NCBI RefSeq assembly: GCF_019084545.1
Contig: NZ_JAHREP010000016.1
Location: 1 to 64,000 of the forward strand
Length of the DNA stretch: 64,000 nucleotides
Direction of reading: 5' to 3'
From: Marinobacterium ramblicola
Lineage (GTDB): Bacteria > Pseudomonadota > Gammaproteobacteria > Pseudomonadales > Balneatricaceae
The translations under genes and the position numbers were made by a program. Below are positions 8,666-18,047 of the stretch, in pieces (position 1 is the first letter of the stretch; the number at the start of each line of letters is the position of its first letter). The notes under the pieces are model-generated. The model was not told the DNA's origin, ran no database searches, and saw only the letters and a program-made list of their open reading frames with translations.

Positions 8666-9367
8666 CTAGCCGTCGAACCTGTACCCTACTCCGTGCACCG
8701 TAACGATGATCTCGGGTGCCTGCGCATCGCGCTCCACCGCCTTGCGCAGCTTGGAGATGTGCTGGTCCAGGGTGCGGCTGCTGGGCAGGTACTGACGGCC
8801 CCAGCACTCATCGAACAACTCGTCCCGGCTTAACACCCTGCCGCGGTTGCGGTGCAGCGTCTGCAGGATGCGCATATCGCGCAGGCTCAGGTCGATCTTC
8901 TGGCCGTCGCGCTCGGCACGCAGCTGGGCGGGATAGACCTGCAGGTCGGCCATCTGGAAGCTCTGCTGTTCCGGCTCGGACTGACGGCGCGCCAGGCAGC
9001 GGCGGGTAACGGCGTGGATGCGAGCGATCACTTCGCGGCTGCCGAAGGGCTTCTTGATGTAGTCGTCGGCACCCAGCTCCAGCCCCAGCACTTGGTCGAT
9101 CTCCTCCGACTTGGCGGTGATGAAGATCACCGGCAACTGCTGGTCCTGCTGGCGGATGCGACGGCAGAGGCTGTAGCCATCGAGCTTGGGCATCATGATA
9201 TCGAGCAGTACCAGTGCCGGGCCGTCGCTGCCCGCGATCCGTTCGCTGTAGAGCGTCCAGGCCTGTTCACCGTCGGCCGCTTCGAGGCAGTCGTAACCTT
9301 CAGCTTCGAGCAGGTCGCGCAGGCCGAGGCGGATATTGAGATCGTCTTCGGCGATCAGGATCTTCAT
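8666..9367 (-). CDS. OmpR-family response regulator
   Basis: A 233-residue response regulator: receiver domain (about 1-120) with acidic pocket EDD at 7-9, phosphoacceptor Asp56 in ALVLLDIMMPKLDGY, and the conserved Lys in DDYIKKPF. A winged-helix DNA-binding domain follows (about 135-232), with DELFDECWG and SRTLDQHISKLRKAVE recognition elements. Its start overlaps the stop of the upstream kinase by four bases (ATGA), so the two are translationally coupled. Third gene of a VWA protein / kinase / regulator unit transcribed leftward. Confidence 0.93.
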   Translation of the reverse strand: MKILIAEDDLNIRLGLRDLLEAEGYDCLEAADGEQAWTLYSERIAGSDGPALVLLDIMMPKLDGYSLCRRIRQQDQQLPVIFITAKSEEIDQVLGLELGADDYIKKPFGSREVIARIHAVTRRCLARRQSEPEQQSFQMADLQVYPAQLRAERDGQKIDLSLRDMRILQTLHRNRGRVLSRDELFDECWGRQYLPSSRTLDQHISKLRKAVERDAQAPEIIVTVHGVGYRFDG

Positions 9368-11175
9368 CTTGTGGTCTCCAGACGAATCGTGAATGCGGCA
9401 CCGCCCTCACCCGGCTCCAGGCGCAGGTCTCCGCCGTGGGCGCGGGCCAGATCCCGCGCCAGGCCGAGGCCGATACCGGTACCGGCCACACCATCGGTAA
9501 GCCGACTGCTGCTGCGGTAGAAGGGTTCGAAGATGCGTTGCCTGTCAGCGGGATCGATACCGGGGCCGTTGTCCCGCAGCTCGACGCAGAGCGCGGTGCC
9601 GTCGAGCCAAGAGTGCAGCCTCAGCTCACCACTGTCGGGCGCGTACTTCTCGCAGTTGCTGAGCAGGTTGTTGAGGATCTGCTCCAGTGTCGCCGGATCG
9701 TAGTTCAGGCTCTGGCCGATGCCGGGTGCAAATACCGGTTCGATACCGCGCTGACGCAGCAGCGGTGCAAAGGTGTGCAGGATGCGCTCGATCTGCTGAT
9801 CCGGCTCAAGCCGTTCCGGTGCCAGCTTCAGTTGCTTGCGCTGCATCCGGGAGAAACTGAGCACGTTGTCGATCAGCCGCGACAGGCGTTGGCTCTCGTC
9901 GGTTATCACCCCAAGGTAGCGGCTAACGGCTGGATCTGCATCGTCGTCGAGACGCTGCTGCAGCATCTCGGCGTAGAGGCGCACGTTGGTCAACGGCGTT
10001 TTCAGTTCGTGCGAGACCTGGTTGACGAAGTTGACGCGCTGTTGGGCCAGCCGCAGTTCGCGGCCGTGTTCGCGATAGAGCAGATAGCCAAGGCCAACCA
10101 GCCCCAGGCCAAGCGACAGCAGCGGCGCAACCACTGCCAGCCATCCCGGCGATGCGGCCCGTTGCAGCGCCGGGGCGTGATACTCCAGCCGCCAGCTGCC
10201 CAGCGGATGGCTGAGCCCCAGACTGCGCAGGGCCTGGCCGTTGCTCTGGTAATCACCCCAGCTATAGAGCGTCACCCTCTGGCTGTCGAGCAGGCGGATC
10301 TGCGCGTCACCCAGCGCCTGAGCGCCCTGCCCCGCATCCGGCAGGCGATTGATCAGGTCCGACAGCAGCCGCGCGTCGTTGAGCACGAAACCGAGGGTGC
10401 GCCCCTGTGGATCACGCCACCAGTAGATATGCATCAGCCGGGCATCGGCGTACCAGGCGATCCAACCGGAGGCGGCGGTTGCCGTTTCGACAGGTTTGGA
10501 TTCCGCCTGGGTACTGAGCCCCTGGGCCCGGTCGGACAACGCTGCCTCGGGTTCGGCCACAGACTCGGCCATTTTCGCCGAGGCTGACGGCGCTTCGGCA
10601 AGCTCGGCCGATAGATCGCTCGACAATTCACTCGGAAAGTCACTCGGTAAGTCAGCCGGCGCACGCTGCGCCAGTTGACCGCTGGCAAAGTAGTCGCTGG
10701 TCTTGGCGGAGACCGGAGCCTGCAGTTGTACAGCGGGGGCTGACGGATCGGATGCGTTGGGATGAAACAGACCAGGGGATTGCCAGAGCGGTTGCAGTCG
10801 CTCCACCAGGCGCTGTTCATCCAGGCTCAGCGCCTGGTTTCGCGGCGGGAACTGACGCTGGTCGTCGGAATCGAGCACGAACAGCTGCTGCACCTGGGCC
10901 GAGTCCTTGATAAAGCGACGCAGCGGGTCGACGGGGTAGTCGGTATCGGCCAGGTGGTAAAGCGCACCGGCCTGGCGCTGCAGCAGACGCTCCAGCTGCT
11001 GGAAGTGGGTCTGCAGCTCACTGTCCACCGATTCGAGCTGCTGTTCGATCAGCTTCTGCAGTTGCAGTCCCACCAGTTGCTGCTCGTTCTGCTGCAGCCG
11101 AAAGCCGAGCCAGCCGAGCAGCAGCAACGGCACCAGTACCAGCAGGATCAGCAGCAGCGCTGCACGGTATTTCAT
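9364..11175 (-). CDS. Sensor histidine kinase with long periplasmic region
   Basis: A 603-residue membrane kinase. Helix 1 at about 5-26, periplasmic sensor about 27-335, helix 2 about 340-362, HisKA with SHELKTPLTNVRLYAEML (His near 388), then HATPase with N box LLSNCEKYAPD and GTGIGLGLARDLARAHGG. The periplasmic region contains an Ala/Ser/Glu/Asp-rich, probably disordered insertion (about 165-235) with imperfect SDFPSELSSDLSAELAEAP-type units, not typical of sensor domains. AAGGAG precedes the start. It is paired with the response regulator by an ATGA overlap and lies 78 bases after the VWA gene. Confidence 0.92.
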   Translation of the reverse strand: MKYRAALLLILLVLVPLLLLGWLGFRLQQNEQQLVGLQLQKLIEQQLESVDSELQTHFQQLERLLQRQAGALYHLADTDYPVDPLRRFIKDSAQVQQLFVLDSDDQRQFPPRNQALSLDEQRLVERLQPLWQSPGLFHPNASDPSAPAVQLQAPVSAKTSDYFASGQLAQRAPADLPSDFPSELSSDLSAELAEAPSASAKMAESVAEPEAALSDRAQGLSTQAESKPVETATAASGWIAWYADARLMHIYWWRDPQGRTLGFVLNDARLLSDLINRLPDAGQGAQALGDAQIRLLDSQRVTLYSWGDYQSNGQALRSLGLSHPLGSWRLEYHAPALQRAASPGWLAVVAPLLSLGLGLVGLGYLLYREHGRELRLAQQRVNFVNQVSHELKTPLTNVRLYAEMLQQRLDDDADPAVSRYLGVITDESQRLSRLIDNVLSFSRMQRKQLKLAPERLEPDQQIERILHTFAPLLRQRGIEPVFAPGIGQSLNYDPATLEQILNNLLSNCEKYAPDSGELRLHSWLDGTALCVELRDNGPGIDPADRQRIFEPFYRSSSRLTDGVAGTGIGLGLARDLARAHGGDLRLEPGEGGAAFTIRLETTR

Positions 11176-11253
11176 CTCTCTCCTTAACGCGACTATTTAA
11201 CGCGGGGATGCCCGGTGTGGCTAAACACTCACACCGGGCAGCTCGTCAGTCAA

Positions 11254-12603
11254 TCAGTAGGTTTGCTGCGTAGCGCGTTTGTACTGTTTCTCACGCAGCT
11301 CCTTACGCTGGCGGTTCCACTCCTCATCGGAGGATAACTTATCGGCATCCTGCAGCGCCTCCTCCTCCTGTGCTTTCAGCTCCGGCGATGCCAGTGCTTC
11401 CGCCTGGGCGCCAAGGAACTCGGCACTCTTCTGCAGCAGGCTCTTGGCCCCCTCCACGTCTCCCTGGTCGCGCAGCTCCACCGCCTCACGACTGTACTCG
11501 TTGGCGACCTGCTCCACCGCCGATTCCAGTGCCGGCTTGTCCACCGCCTGCTGCACCTCCTCTTTCGAGGCGCTGAACCGTGCCTGTATGCGCCCCTCGA
11601 GGCGAGCGGATTGGCGCGTGGCCAGGTTGGCATAGTCGACCTGCACGCCGGCCAGCTCCAGCTCGCTGCCGGCCTCCTGCGCGGGCACCTCCACTTCCAG
11701 CACCAGGTACTTCTCCTGTTCGCTGTATAGCTGGTTCAGGCGGGTACGCACCCGATCGCCAAACACCTCGCCCTCACGGCCAAGCAGGCGCAGCGGACGC
11801 ACGCCGTTCAGGCAGCGGATCTCGATGATCAGATCCTGCGCCACCACCGACAGTACGTCGCCGAACTCGTACTGGAAGATCCGCGCCAGGTCGGCGGCAT
11901 TCTCGACGAAGGCGTGGTTGCCATCGCTCATACCCGCCAGCTGGGTCATCAGATCCTCATTGTATCCAAGCCCCAAGCCAATGGTGGTGACACTGATCCC
12001 CTCCTTGGCCAGCGACTGACCCAGGCGTCCCAGTGCGGCGGGCGTTTGCGGCCCCACATTGGCCAGGCCGTCGGAGAGCAGGATGACGCGGTTGACCCTG
12101 TTGCGGTCGATGAATTTGCGCAGCTCCGCCGCGCCCTTGCTGACCCCGGCGAACAGCGCCGTATTGCCCCCGGCACGGATGCTGCGGATGGCGCTGTAGA
12201 TCGGCTGGCGATCGGTCAACCGGGTGGCCGGTACCACCACCTCGACCTGGGAGTCGTAGGCGACCATCGAGACGATATCGCGCGCATCGAGACGGCCGAT
12301 CGCCATGATCGCCGCCTCGCGGGCATGCCGGATCTTCTCCCCGCCCATGGAGCCGGAACGGTCCAACACGATCGCCACATTAGCTGGTGTGCGTTCGGCA
12401 CGACCGGGCAGCTCGAAGCCGTCCAGCGAGATCTTGATAAAGGCTTTCTGAGGCGCCCCCGCCTCCATCACCGGAGTGGCGAGACTCAGATCGAGTCTCA
12501 CCTCCTGTGTCTTGGGTGCCTGCGCTTTGGCCGTTAACGACACGCAGGTTAACAGCAGCAGTAGCGCGCTGATCCAGCGCTGGATGGGAAAGTATCTGTT
12601 CAT
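11254..12603 (-). CDS. Secreted or periplasmic VWA-domain protein
   Basis: A 449-residue protein with an N-terminal signal peptide ending near AKAQA and a von Willebrand A domain (about 75-255) with an intact metal-binding DRSGSM (DxSxS) motif, plus a later LLSDGLANVG segment. The C-terminal quarter is Ala/Glu/Gln-rich and probably helical, resembling the YfbK-type VWA proteins. No LPxTG sorting signal and no VIT domain are visible, so it is not a typical sortase target. The start at 12603 is chosen for its AAGGAG site and because it opens the signal peptide. First gene of the unit with the kinase and regulator, suggesting that it is sensed or controlled with them. Confidence 0.82.
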   Translation of the reverse strand: MNRYFPIQRWISALLLLLTCVSLTAKAQAPKTQEVRLDLSLATPVMEAGAPQKAFIKISLDGFELPGRAERTPANVAIVLDRSGSMGGEKIRHAREAAIMAIGRLDARDIVSMVAYDSQVEVVVPATRLTDRQPIYSAIRSIRAGGNTALFAGVSKGAAELRKFIDRNRVNRVILLSDGLANVGPQTPAALGRLGQSLAKEGISVTTIGLGLGYNEDLMTQLAGMSDGNHAFVENAADLARIFQYEFGDVLSVVAQDLIIEIRCLNGVRPLRLLGREGEVFGDRVRTRLNQLYSEQEKYLVLEVEVPAQEAGSELELAGVQVDYANLATRQSARLEGRIQARFSASKEEVQQAVDKPALESAVEQVANEYSREAVELRDQGDVEGAKSLLQKSAEFLGAQAEALASPELKAQEEEALQDADKLSSDEEWNRQRKELREKQYKRATQQTY

Positions 12604-12744
12604 AACCCGACTCCTTGTGCAGTTGATAGTAAGCAATCAGCTTCTGAGCTGCACTCTAGGTGGAGCGGGCCGAACAGTGGTCAGATGGTTGTATGGGGTT
12701 TGTAAAAGGTTTGTAAATCGTGCTGGCCGTCCGCTCCGCGACGA

Positions 12745-13347
12745 TCAAAAACGGTTGGCAACCAGCACTTCATCCAGCGGTAGTTGACCGCCCCTCGGCC
12801 AGGGCTCGACCACCGCCTTGCCCATCGCCAGCATCACGACGATCAGATGATCCTCCGGCAAACCGATCAGTTGTGCCACCCGATCCGGGTCGAAACCGAT
12901 CATCGGGCAACAAGCGTATCCCAAGGCCTGGGCCGAGAGCATGATATTCTGTGCGGCAAAGGCGCCTGAGCGTATCGCTTCGTCCCGCTGCAACCAGTCC
13001 CTATCCTGATAGAACGACTTGAGCATCGGCACCAGCACATCGCGCTTCTCGTCGTCCACATTACGCCAGTAGCGTTCCGGCTGCTTCTCCCATGCCTTGA
13101 TATCCGCCGCAACGATCAACAGCTCGGAGGCGTCGGTCACCTGCGCCTGCCCCCAGGCTGCCTCCTTGATCGCGTGACGCAGTTCGGGGTCCTGCACGCG
13201 CACAAAGCGCCAGTGCTGGATATTGAACGAGGTCGGGGCCAGGATGGCGTGTTCCATTATCTGCTGAAACGCCTGCTCCCCGATACGGTATTCCGGATCG
13301 AACTGCTTGATGGAACGGCGTTCGGTAATGACTTGGTGTAGGTTCAT
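12745..13347 (-). CDS. Nitroreductase-family FMN protein
   Basis: A 200-residue nitroreductase-family flavoenzyme. The N-terminal FMN-binding signature ERRSIKQFDPEYRIGEQAF is clear, followed by ILAPTSFNIQHWRFVRVQD and, near the C-terminus, QALGYACCPMIGFDPDRV and MLAMGKAV. Such enzymes reduce nitroaromatics, quinones or similar compounds with NAD(P)H. It is divergent from the LysR gene at 13494 with 146 bases between starts, so it is the probable target of that regulator. A good Shine-Dalgarno site (GGAGG) precedes the start. Confidence 0.9.
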   Translation of the reverse strand: MNLHQVITERRSIKQFDPEYRIGEQAFQQIMEHAILAPTSFNIQHWRFVRVQDPELRHAIKEAAWGQAQVTDASELLIVAADIKAWEKQPERYWRNVDDEKRDVLVPMLKSFYQDRDWLQRDEAIRSGAFAAQNIMLSAQALGYACCPMIGFDPDRVAQLIGLPEDHLIVVMLAMGKAVVEPWPRGGQLPLDEVLVANRF

Positions 13348-13493
13348 ATGTGCTCCTCCGTGTGGTTTTTCTATATCCTGTCACTCGCTCAGAAGCACAA
13401 AAATAGAGCCCCATGCAGGAGCATTCATGCACTAAACGCATAGATGATTCGCTATACTCCCGCTCTGACCGACGACCCAAGAGACAGATTCAA

Positions 13494-14411
13494 ATGTTTG
13501 AGGCGATGGAACATTTTGTAACAGTGGTGGACAGTGGTTCCTTCAGCAAGGCGGCCGAACGACTCCGCAAGAACGCCTCCTCCGTCGCCCGACAGGTAGA
13601 CCGGCTGGAGCAGGAGCTGCAAACCCGGCTGTTTATCCGCTCTACTCGGCGGTTGGAACTAACGCTCGACGGCGAAAGCTTTTACCACCAATGTGTGGAT
13701 ATCCTGCAATCGGTGCGCGACGCACGGCAGTCTTTTCTGGATATCGGCTCCGATATTCACGGAGAGGTGATGATCAGTGTCTTCGACACCTACGGACAGG
13801 CCAAGGTAGTACCTCTGCTACCGGAGTTTCAACAGCTCTACCCCAACACCCGGGTCGCAATCAGCCTGGATAATGCCCTGATCGACCTGCACGCGAGTCC
13901 TTTCGATCTGGCGATACGCTACGGCCGTCCGACGGACTCCAACCTGATCGGTAAAACCCTGGTACATAACACCGGAGTGCTGGTCGCAAGCCCGGCATAC
14001 CTGGATAAGCACGGCCCCCCTGCACAACCGGAAGCGCTCAAGGAACACAGATGCCTGACCCTGCTAAAACAGCGTCAACATGTCTATTGGTACTTTCGCA
14101 ACGGCGATCAATACAGAAAAGTGCGAATCGACAGTCCACTCTCCTCCTGTGGAGGAGCTCCACTACTGCAGTGGGTCAGAGAAGGCATAGGGCTTACACT
14201 CTTACCGCACTGGTTTGTGGACAGTCTGCTCGAAACCGGCGAACTGGTGGAGGTGATGCCCGAGTGGGAGGCCAACCTGACCGACTCCGAAGACACCCGG
14301 ATCCAGATGCTGTGGAAACCCGGCAGTGCGCATAAACCCGTGGTGCGCGCCATGATCGACTTCCTGACGGGACGTCTGGAGAGCCTCCCCTACAAGAGGC
14401 CCTCCCGATGA
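13494..14411 (+). CDS. LysR-family transcriptional regulator
   Basis: A 305-residue LysR-type regulator with HTH at about 8-62 (SFSKAAERLRKNASSVARQV) and a LysR substrate-binding domain. A longer frame opens at 13413, but the family start MFEAMEHFVTVVDSGSFSKA begins at 13494. It is divergent from the nitroreductase gene and probably regulates it. The 3' end converges on an EamA transporter gene with about 40 bases between stops. Confidence 0.9.
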   Translation: MFEAMEHFVTVVDSGSFSKAAERLRKNASSVARQVDRLEQELQTRLFIRSTRRLELTLDGESFYHQCVDILQSVRDARQSFLDIGSDIHGEVMISVFDTYGQAKVVPLLPEFQQLYPNTRVAISLDNALIDLHASPFDLAIRYGRPTDSNLIGKTLVHNTGVLVASPAYLDKHGPPAQPEALKEHRCLTLLKQRQHVYWYFRNGDQYRKVRIDSPLSSCGGAPLLQWVREGIGLTLLPHWFVDSLLETGELVEVMPEWEANLTDSEDTRIQMLWKPGSAHKPVVRAMIDFLTGRLESLPYKRPSR

Positions 14412-14451
14412 GCACTTTTCGGGCACCATACCCGCCCGACGGTTATGAACC

Positions 14452-15303
14452 TCAGCCGCGATAGACCAGCATCACGCCCAGCAGGATCGCCACCATCCCC
14501 ACCACCACGCTCAGCGGCAAGATGTTACCCAGGAAAAGGAAGTCCATCAGCGCAGTGACCACCGGCACCAGATAAAACAGGCTGGTGACATTAACCAGGT
14601 TGCCCTGACTGATCAGCCGGTAGAGCAGCAACTGCGCCACCACGGAGATCACCAGCCCCAACCAGAGCCAGGGGATCAGAAAGCCCCAGCTCCAGTTCAC
14701 CTCCAGCGGCTGCCAGGGGCTGATCAACAGACACAACAGCAGACTCACACCGTACTGAAGCGGCAGCACCTGCAGCGGTGACTGACTGATCCCCTTTTGC
14801 AGAATGGCACCGGCCGTCATGCATCCCAGAGCGCCCAGGGCAAACAGCATCCCCAGAACCGAAATGTGGGCCTGGGTAATACTTTGCCAAACCACCAGCA
14901 CCAGCCCCGCAATAGCCAGCAACAAACCCAGGAGCCGGACCGGCTGATAGCCACGCTCCAGCAGCGCCAGGGTTAATACCGGTTGTGCACCGAGCACCGT
15001 GGCCAACACGCCAGGGGTTATGCCGTGATCCAGCGCCAGAAAGTAGCAGGCCGAGTAACTTCCGATCAGCAGAACGCCGGTCAGTACAACCCGGGGGGCG
15101 GTACCTGGCTGGGGTCGCCACTGCCGCTGCAAAACGCCCAGCATCAGCAGAACCGATGCCGCCAGCACAAAACGCAGGATCAGAAAAGCAAAGGGGGTTG
15201 AGTAGTCCAACCCCTGTCTGGAGAAGATCGCGCCGCTGCCCCAAAGCAGGACAAAGAGCGAGGTCGAGCCTAGAGCGGCCCAGTTTATAGATGTCCACAA
15301 CAT
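14452..15303 (-). CDS. EamA/DMT-family transporter
   Basis: A 283-residue inner-membrane protein with ten predicted helices in two EamA repeats (about 10-140 and 150-283). Conserved elements include LLWGSGAIFSRQGLDYSTPF in helix 1-2 and the second-repeat NLVNVTSLFYLVPVVTALMD. Members of the drug/metabolite transporter superfamily export metabolites; the substrate here cannot be predicted. It stands alone on its strand. One of two EamA proteins in the window (the other is at 37259-38158). Confidence 0.88.
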   Translation of the reverse strand: MLWTSINWAALGSTSLFVLLWGSGAIFSRQGLDYSTPFAFLILRFVLAASVLLMLGVLQRQWRPQPGTAPRVVLTGVLLIGSYSACYFLALDHGITPGVLATVLGAQPVLTLALLERGYQPVRLLGLLLAIAGLVLVVWQSITQAHISVLGMLFALGALGCMTAGAILQKGISQSPLQVLPLQYGVSLLLCLLISPWQPLEVNWSWGFLIPWLWLGLVISVVAQLLLYRLISQGNLVNVTSLFYLVPVVTALMDFLFLGNILPLSVVVGMVAILLGVMLVYRG

Positions 15304-15671
15304 GATTAATCGCCTGTAATTGAACCTAAACAGGCTTCCGCCAGACGAACCTGGAGAGCAAGCGGATCGCTGAACGACGGAAACCGGAAATAATGCTTAG
15401 CGCGCTGCCGACAGTGTTGGCGGTGGCGCTGAAGCCAGGGGGGCGCCGGGTGGCAGCGCTACAGGCGGAGCGACTTTAGAGATCGGAGCTGACACACTCG
15501 AGGACCACATCATGCCATCGGCACAACCTGCACAGGTAGATTCGACTTTTTGGTGTGTTGAAATAAACATGATGTCAGCTTTGTTGAATGACGAGAGTAA
15601 GTAATATAGGAGGGTGTAGCGGTGTATGCAAAAGTTAATTGGCCCCGGACTATTTCAAAAAGGAGCGCCAG
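15304..15671. other. Intergenic stretch upstream of M32 carboxypeptidase
   Basis: A 368-base gap between divergent genes. A 28-codon frame at 15393-15479 has coding-like GC bias and ends in an Ala/Leu/Arg-rich peptide, possibly a remnant, but has no recognisable family and no clear ribosome site. TAATAT at 15602-15607 could be a -10 element for the carboxypeptidase; the -35 candidate TTGTTG at 15581 is only 15 bases away, so promoter evidence is weak. Nothing else is apparent. Confidence 0.4.
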
Positions 15672-17165
15672 ATGAGTGCCTATAGATCTCTCGTTCAACA
15701 GTTTGACCGCCTGGACAAGCTCGCCCACGCCAGCACCTTCCTCGGTTGGGACCAGCAGGTGATGATGCCGCCGGGTGGCGCCGAGGCCCGCGCCCAGGCG
15801 CTGGCGGAGCTGCACCAGATCCGCCATGAACTGCTGACCGCCGAGCAGATGGGCGCCTGGTTCGAAGAGGCCCTGCAGGAGGGCGAAACAGCCGAGCAGC
15901 AGGCCAACCTGCGCGAGATGCACCGGATATGGCAGCAGGCGACCTGTCTGCCCGCCGACCTGGTGCAGGCGCAATCGCTGGCCGCCTCACGCTGCGAGCA
16001 CGCATGGCGGGTACAGCGTGGCGAAAATGACTGGCAGGGGTTCCTCGGCAATTTCAAGGAGCTGGTACGCCTGACCCGGGAAGAGGCCAAGGCGCGTCAG
16101 GCGGCGGAGCCTGATCGCTTCGCCACCCCCTATGACGCCCTGCTCGATCTCTACTCCAGCGGCGACTGCAGCGCCTCGATCGCCCAGGTGTTCGACGGAC
16201 TGAAGGCGCAGCTGCCGAGTTTGATCGACGAGGTGATCGATCGCCAGCGCCGCGCACCCCATATCGACCTGAGCGGCCACTACGATATCGGTGTGCAGCA
16301 GCAGCTGAGCCGTCGGGTGATGGAGGTGCTGGGGTTCGATTTTGGCCGCGGGCGGCTGGATATCAGCAGCCACCCGTTCAGTACCGGGGTACGCGGCGAC
16401 CACCGCATCACCACCCGTTACAAGGAGCACGATTTCATCGAGGCGCTGATGGGCACGGTGCATGAAACCGGCCACGCCAGCTACGAGGCGGGACTACCCG
16501 AGGCGTGGAGCGGCCAGCCGGTGGGCGATGCGCGCAGCATGAGCATCCATGAGAGCCAGAGCCTGCTGTTCGAGAAGCAACTGCTGCTGTCCAAGCCGTT
16601 CGTGCAGTTCCTGACGCCGCTGATCCACCAGCACTTCCCGTCATTGAAGGATGTGGACAGCGACCAGTTCTGGCAGGCGATGGCCCGGGTCAATCGCGGC
16701 TTTATCCGGGTAGAGGCGGACGAGGTCACCTATCCGATGCATATCGTGCTGCGCTACGAGATCGAGTCCGCGCTGATCAACGGCGAGATGGAGGCGGAGG
16801 ATATTCCCGACGCCTGGGCCGAGAAGATGAAGGCCTACCTGGGGTTGAATACCCACGGCAACTATAAGGATGGCTGTCTGCAGGATATTCACTGGCCCTC
16901 GGGCGCCTTCGGCTACTTCCCCTCCTACACCCTGGGCGCATTGAACGCAGCGCAACTGTTTGCCGCCCTGCGCCGGGATATCCCCGCCCTGGATATTCAA
17001 CTGCGCGCGGGCGATGTCACGCAGCTGCGCCAGTGGCTGGGCGAGCGGATCTGGAGCAAGGGCTCCTTCCTCAGCTCAGAGGAGCTGATCACCCAGGCCA
17101 CCGGCGAGCCGACCAACCCGGAGCACTTTATCCGCCATATCCGCAACCGCTATCTGGACAAGTAG
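15672..17165 (+). CDS. M32-family metallocarboxypeptidase (Taq type)
   Basis: A 497-residue cytosolic zinc carboxypeptidase of normal family length (about 500). The catalytic HETGH motif (HExxH, about residues 264-268) is present in GTVHETGHASYEAGLPEAW, followed by the family blocks HESQSLLFEKQL and NYKDGCLQDIHWPSGAFGYF. It removes C-terminal residues with broad specificity. The start at 15672 has GGAGCG ten bases upstream; a frame opening at 15639 was rejected as lacking a ribosome site. Monocistronic, with its 3' end facing the SnoaL-like gene. Confidence 0.93.
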   Translation: MSAYRSLVQQFDRLDKLAHASTFLGWDQQVMMPPGGAEARAQALAELHQIRHELLTAEQMGAWFEEALQEGETAEQQANLREMHRIWQQATCLPADLVQAQSLAASRCEHAWRVQRGENDWQGFLGNFKELVRLTREEAKARQAAEPDRFATPYDALLDLYSSGDCSASIAQVFDGLKAQLPSLIDEVIDRQRRAPHIDLSGHYDIGVQQQLSRRVMEVLGFDFGRGRLDISSHPFSTGVRGDHRITTRYKEHDFIEALMGTVHETGHASYEAGLPEAWSGQPVGDARSMSIHESQSLLFEKQLLLSKPFVQFLTPLIHQHFPSLKDVDSDQFWQAMARVNRGFIRVEADEVTYPMHIVLRYEIESALINGEMEAEDIPDAWAEKMKAYLGLNTHGNYKDGCLQDIHWPSGAFGYFPSYTLGALNAAQLFAALRRDIPALDIQLRAGDVTQLRQWLGERIWSKGSFLSSEELITQATGEPTNPEHFIRHIRNRYLDK

Positions 17166-17179
17166 GAGCAAGGTGCCGA

Positions 17180-17716
17180 TCAGGCGTCAGGTAGTAGACG
17201 CTCGAACACAGCCCCCAGCCCGTCCAGCTCGGGGGCTGCAGCCTTCGCCATCTCGGCAGAGCACCAGGGATAAGGCAGAGCGGAGGCCCAGCTGGTCAGG
17301 CTGTCGCTAAACTCCGGCGACAGAGTCTGCATCACATCGATGGTAATGCGCAGCTGTTCCACCAGGCCCGACTCGGCGGAGAAGCACCAGTCATACCGAC
17401 CACAGCCGACACGCACCGCGCGACTCTCCTTCTCTGTCATCACCACCAGCCAGTCGCACGCGAACTCTGCGGCATCTGCCGCAGGTGGTTCGGCCAGGCA
17501 GAAGGTGTACACATTTTCATAGGTCTGGCCGAAGCGGCGCACCAGCACCTCGCTGATCGCCCCGCGCCCCTCGGACAGAGGTGGAAACGAGATACTGCCG
17601 GTGTTGACCTGCATCTCCAGCTTCGCATCGGCGCTAAACGCACGCTGCATCAAATGGGGACGGTTGCCGTCTTTGGCGTGCAGATAGGCCGTAATGGCAT
17701 CGGCGGGTGTTGGCAT
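17180..17716 (-). CDS. SnoaL/NTF2-like protein
   Basis: A 178-residue protein whose first 140 residues look like an NTF2-like cone fold: an N-terminal helix ITAYLHAKDGNRPHLMQRAF, then FSADAKLEMQV and paired strands ending in a GRYDWCFSAESGLVEQLRI segment. This is a fold assignment by eye; function is unknown. The longer frame to 17824 overlaps the YciI gene and was rejected in favour of the ATG at 17716. It follows the YciI-like gene by 25 bases, so the two are probably co-transcribed. Confidence 0.6.
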   Translation of the reverse strand: MPTPADAITAYLHAKDGNRPHLMQRAFSADAKLEMQVNTGSISFPPLSEGRGAISEVLVRRFGQTYENVYTFCLAEPPAADAAEFACDWLVVMTEKESRAVRVGCGRYDWCFSAESGLVEQLRITIDVMQTLSPEFSDSLTSWASALPYPWCSAEMAKAAAPELDGLGAVFERLLPDA

Positions 17717-17741
17717 GCTGCTCTCGCTGAGTAGATGATCG

Positions 17742-18047
17742 TTACTGACAGAGGAACTCCAGCTCCTTTGAGGTTTTACTCGGCACAAACTCGATAACGT
17801 CGTATTCGGCCAGGTTGTGAACACTGAACGGATCTTCCGCCAATATCTGCTCCAGCTGTTGCCGACTGTCCGCCCGCGCCAAGATCACACCCCCGGTGCG
17901 AGGTACCTTTCGGCCCGAGGCCAGAAAAACGCCGGCGGCATACTGTCGATCCAGATATTCGACGTGGTCGTTCAAATATGTATCGATTTCGCTTAATTCA
18001 CACTTGTAGGTCAACGACACTATAAACACACAGTTTTCCTTTACCAT
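17742..18047 (-). CDS. YciI-family protein
   Basis: A 101-residue YciI-like protein: FIVSLTYKCELSEIDTYLNDHVEYLDRQ then GVFLASGRKVPRTGGVILARA, ending with EDPFSVHNLAEYDVIEF. The conserved His (NDHVEYL) and the Asp of AEDPF correspond to the proposed active-site pair of the family. The role is not well defined (YCII domains occur in dehalogenase-like and putative sigma-factor-associated proteins). The frame is open to 18140, but the family start is at 18047. First gene of a probable two-gene unit with the SnoaL-like gene. Confidence 0.72.
   Translation of the reverse strand: MVKENCVFIVSLTYKCELSEIDTYLNDHVEYLDRQYAAGVFLASGRKVPRTGGVILARADSRQQLEQILAEDPFSVHNLAEYDVIEFVPSKTSKELEFLCQ

Noticed and set aside
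9436-10587. 383-codon plus-strand frame
   Set aside because: Antisense to the sensor kinase; no ribosome site, no domain.
11254-12603. VWA protein as part of a marine proteobacterial sortase system
   Set aside because: The kinase/regulator neighbours suggested it, but there is no sortase, no VIT domain and no LPxTG-type tail.
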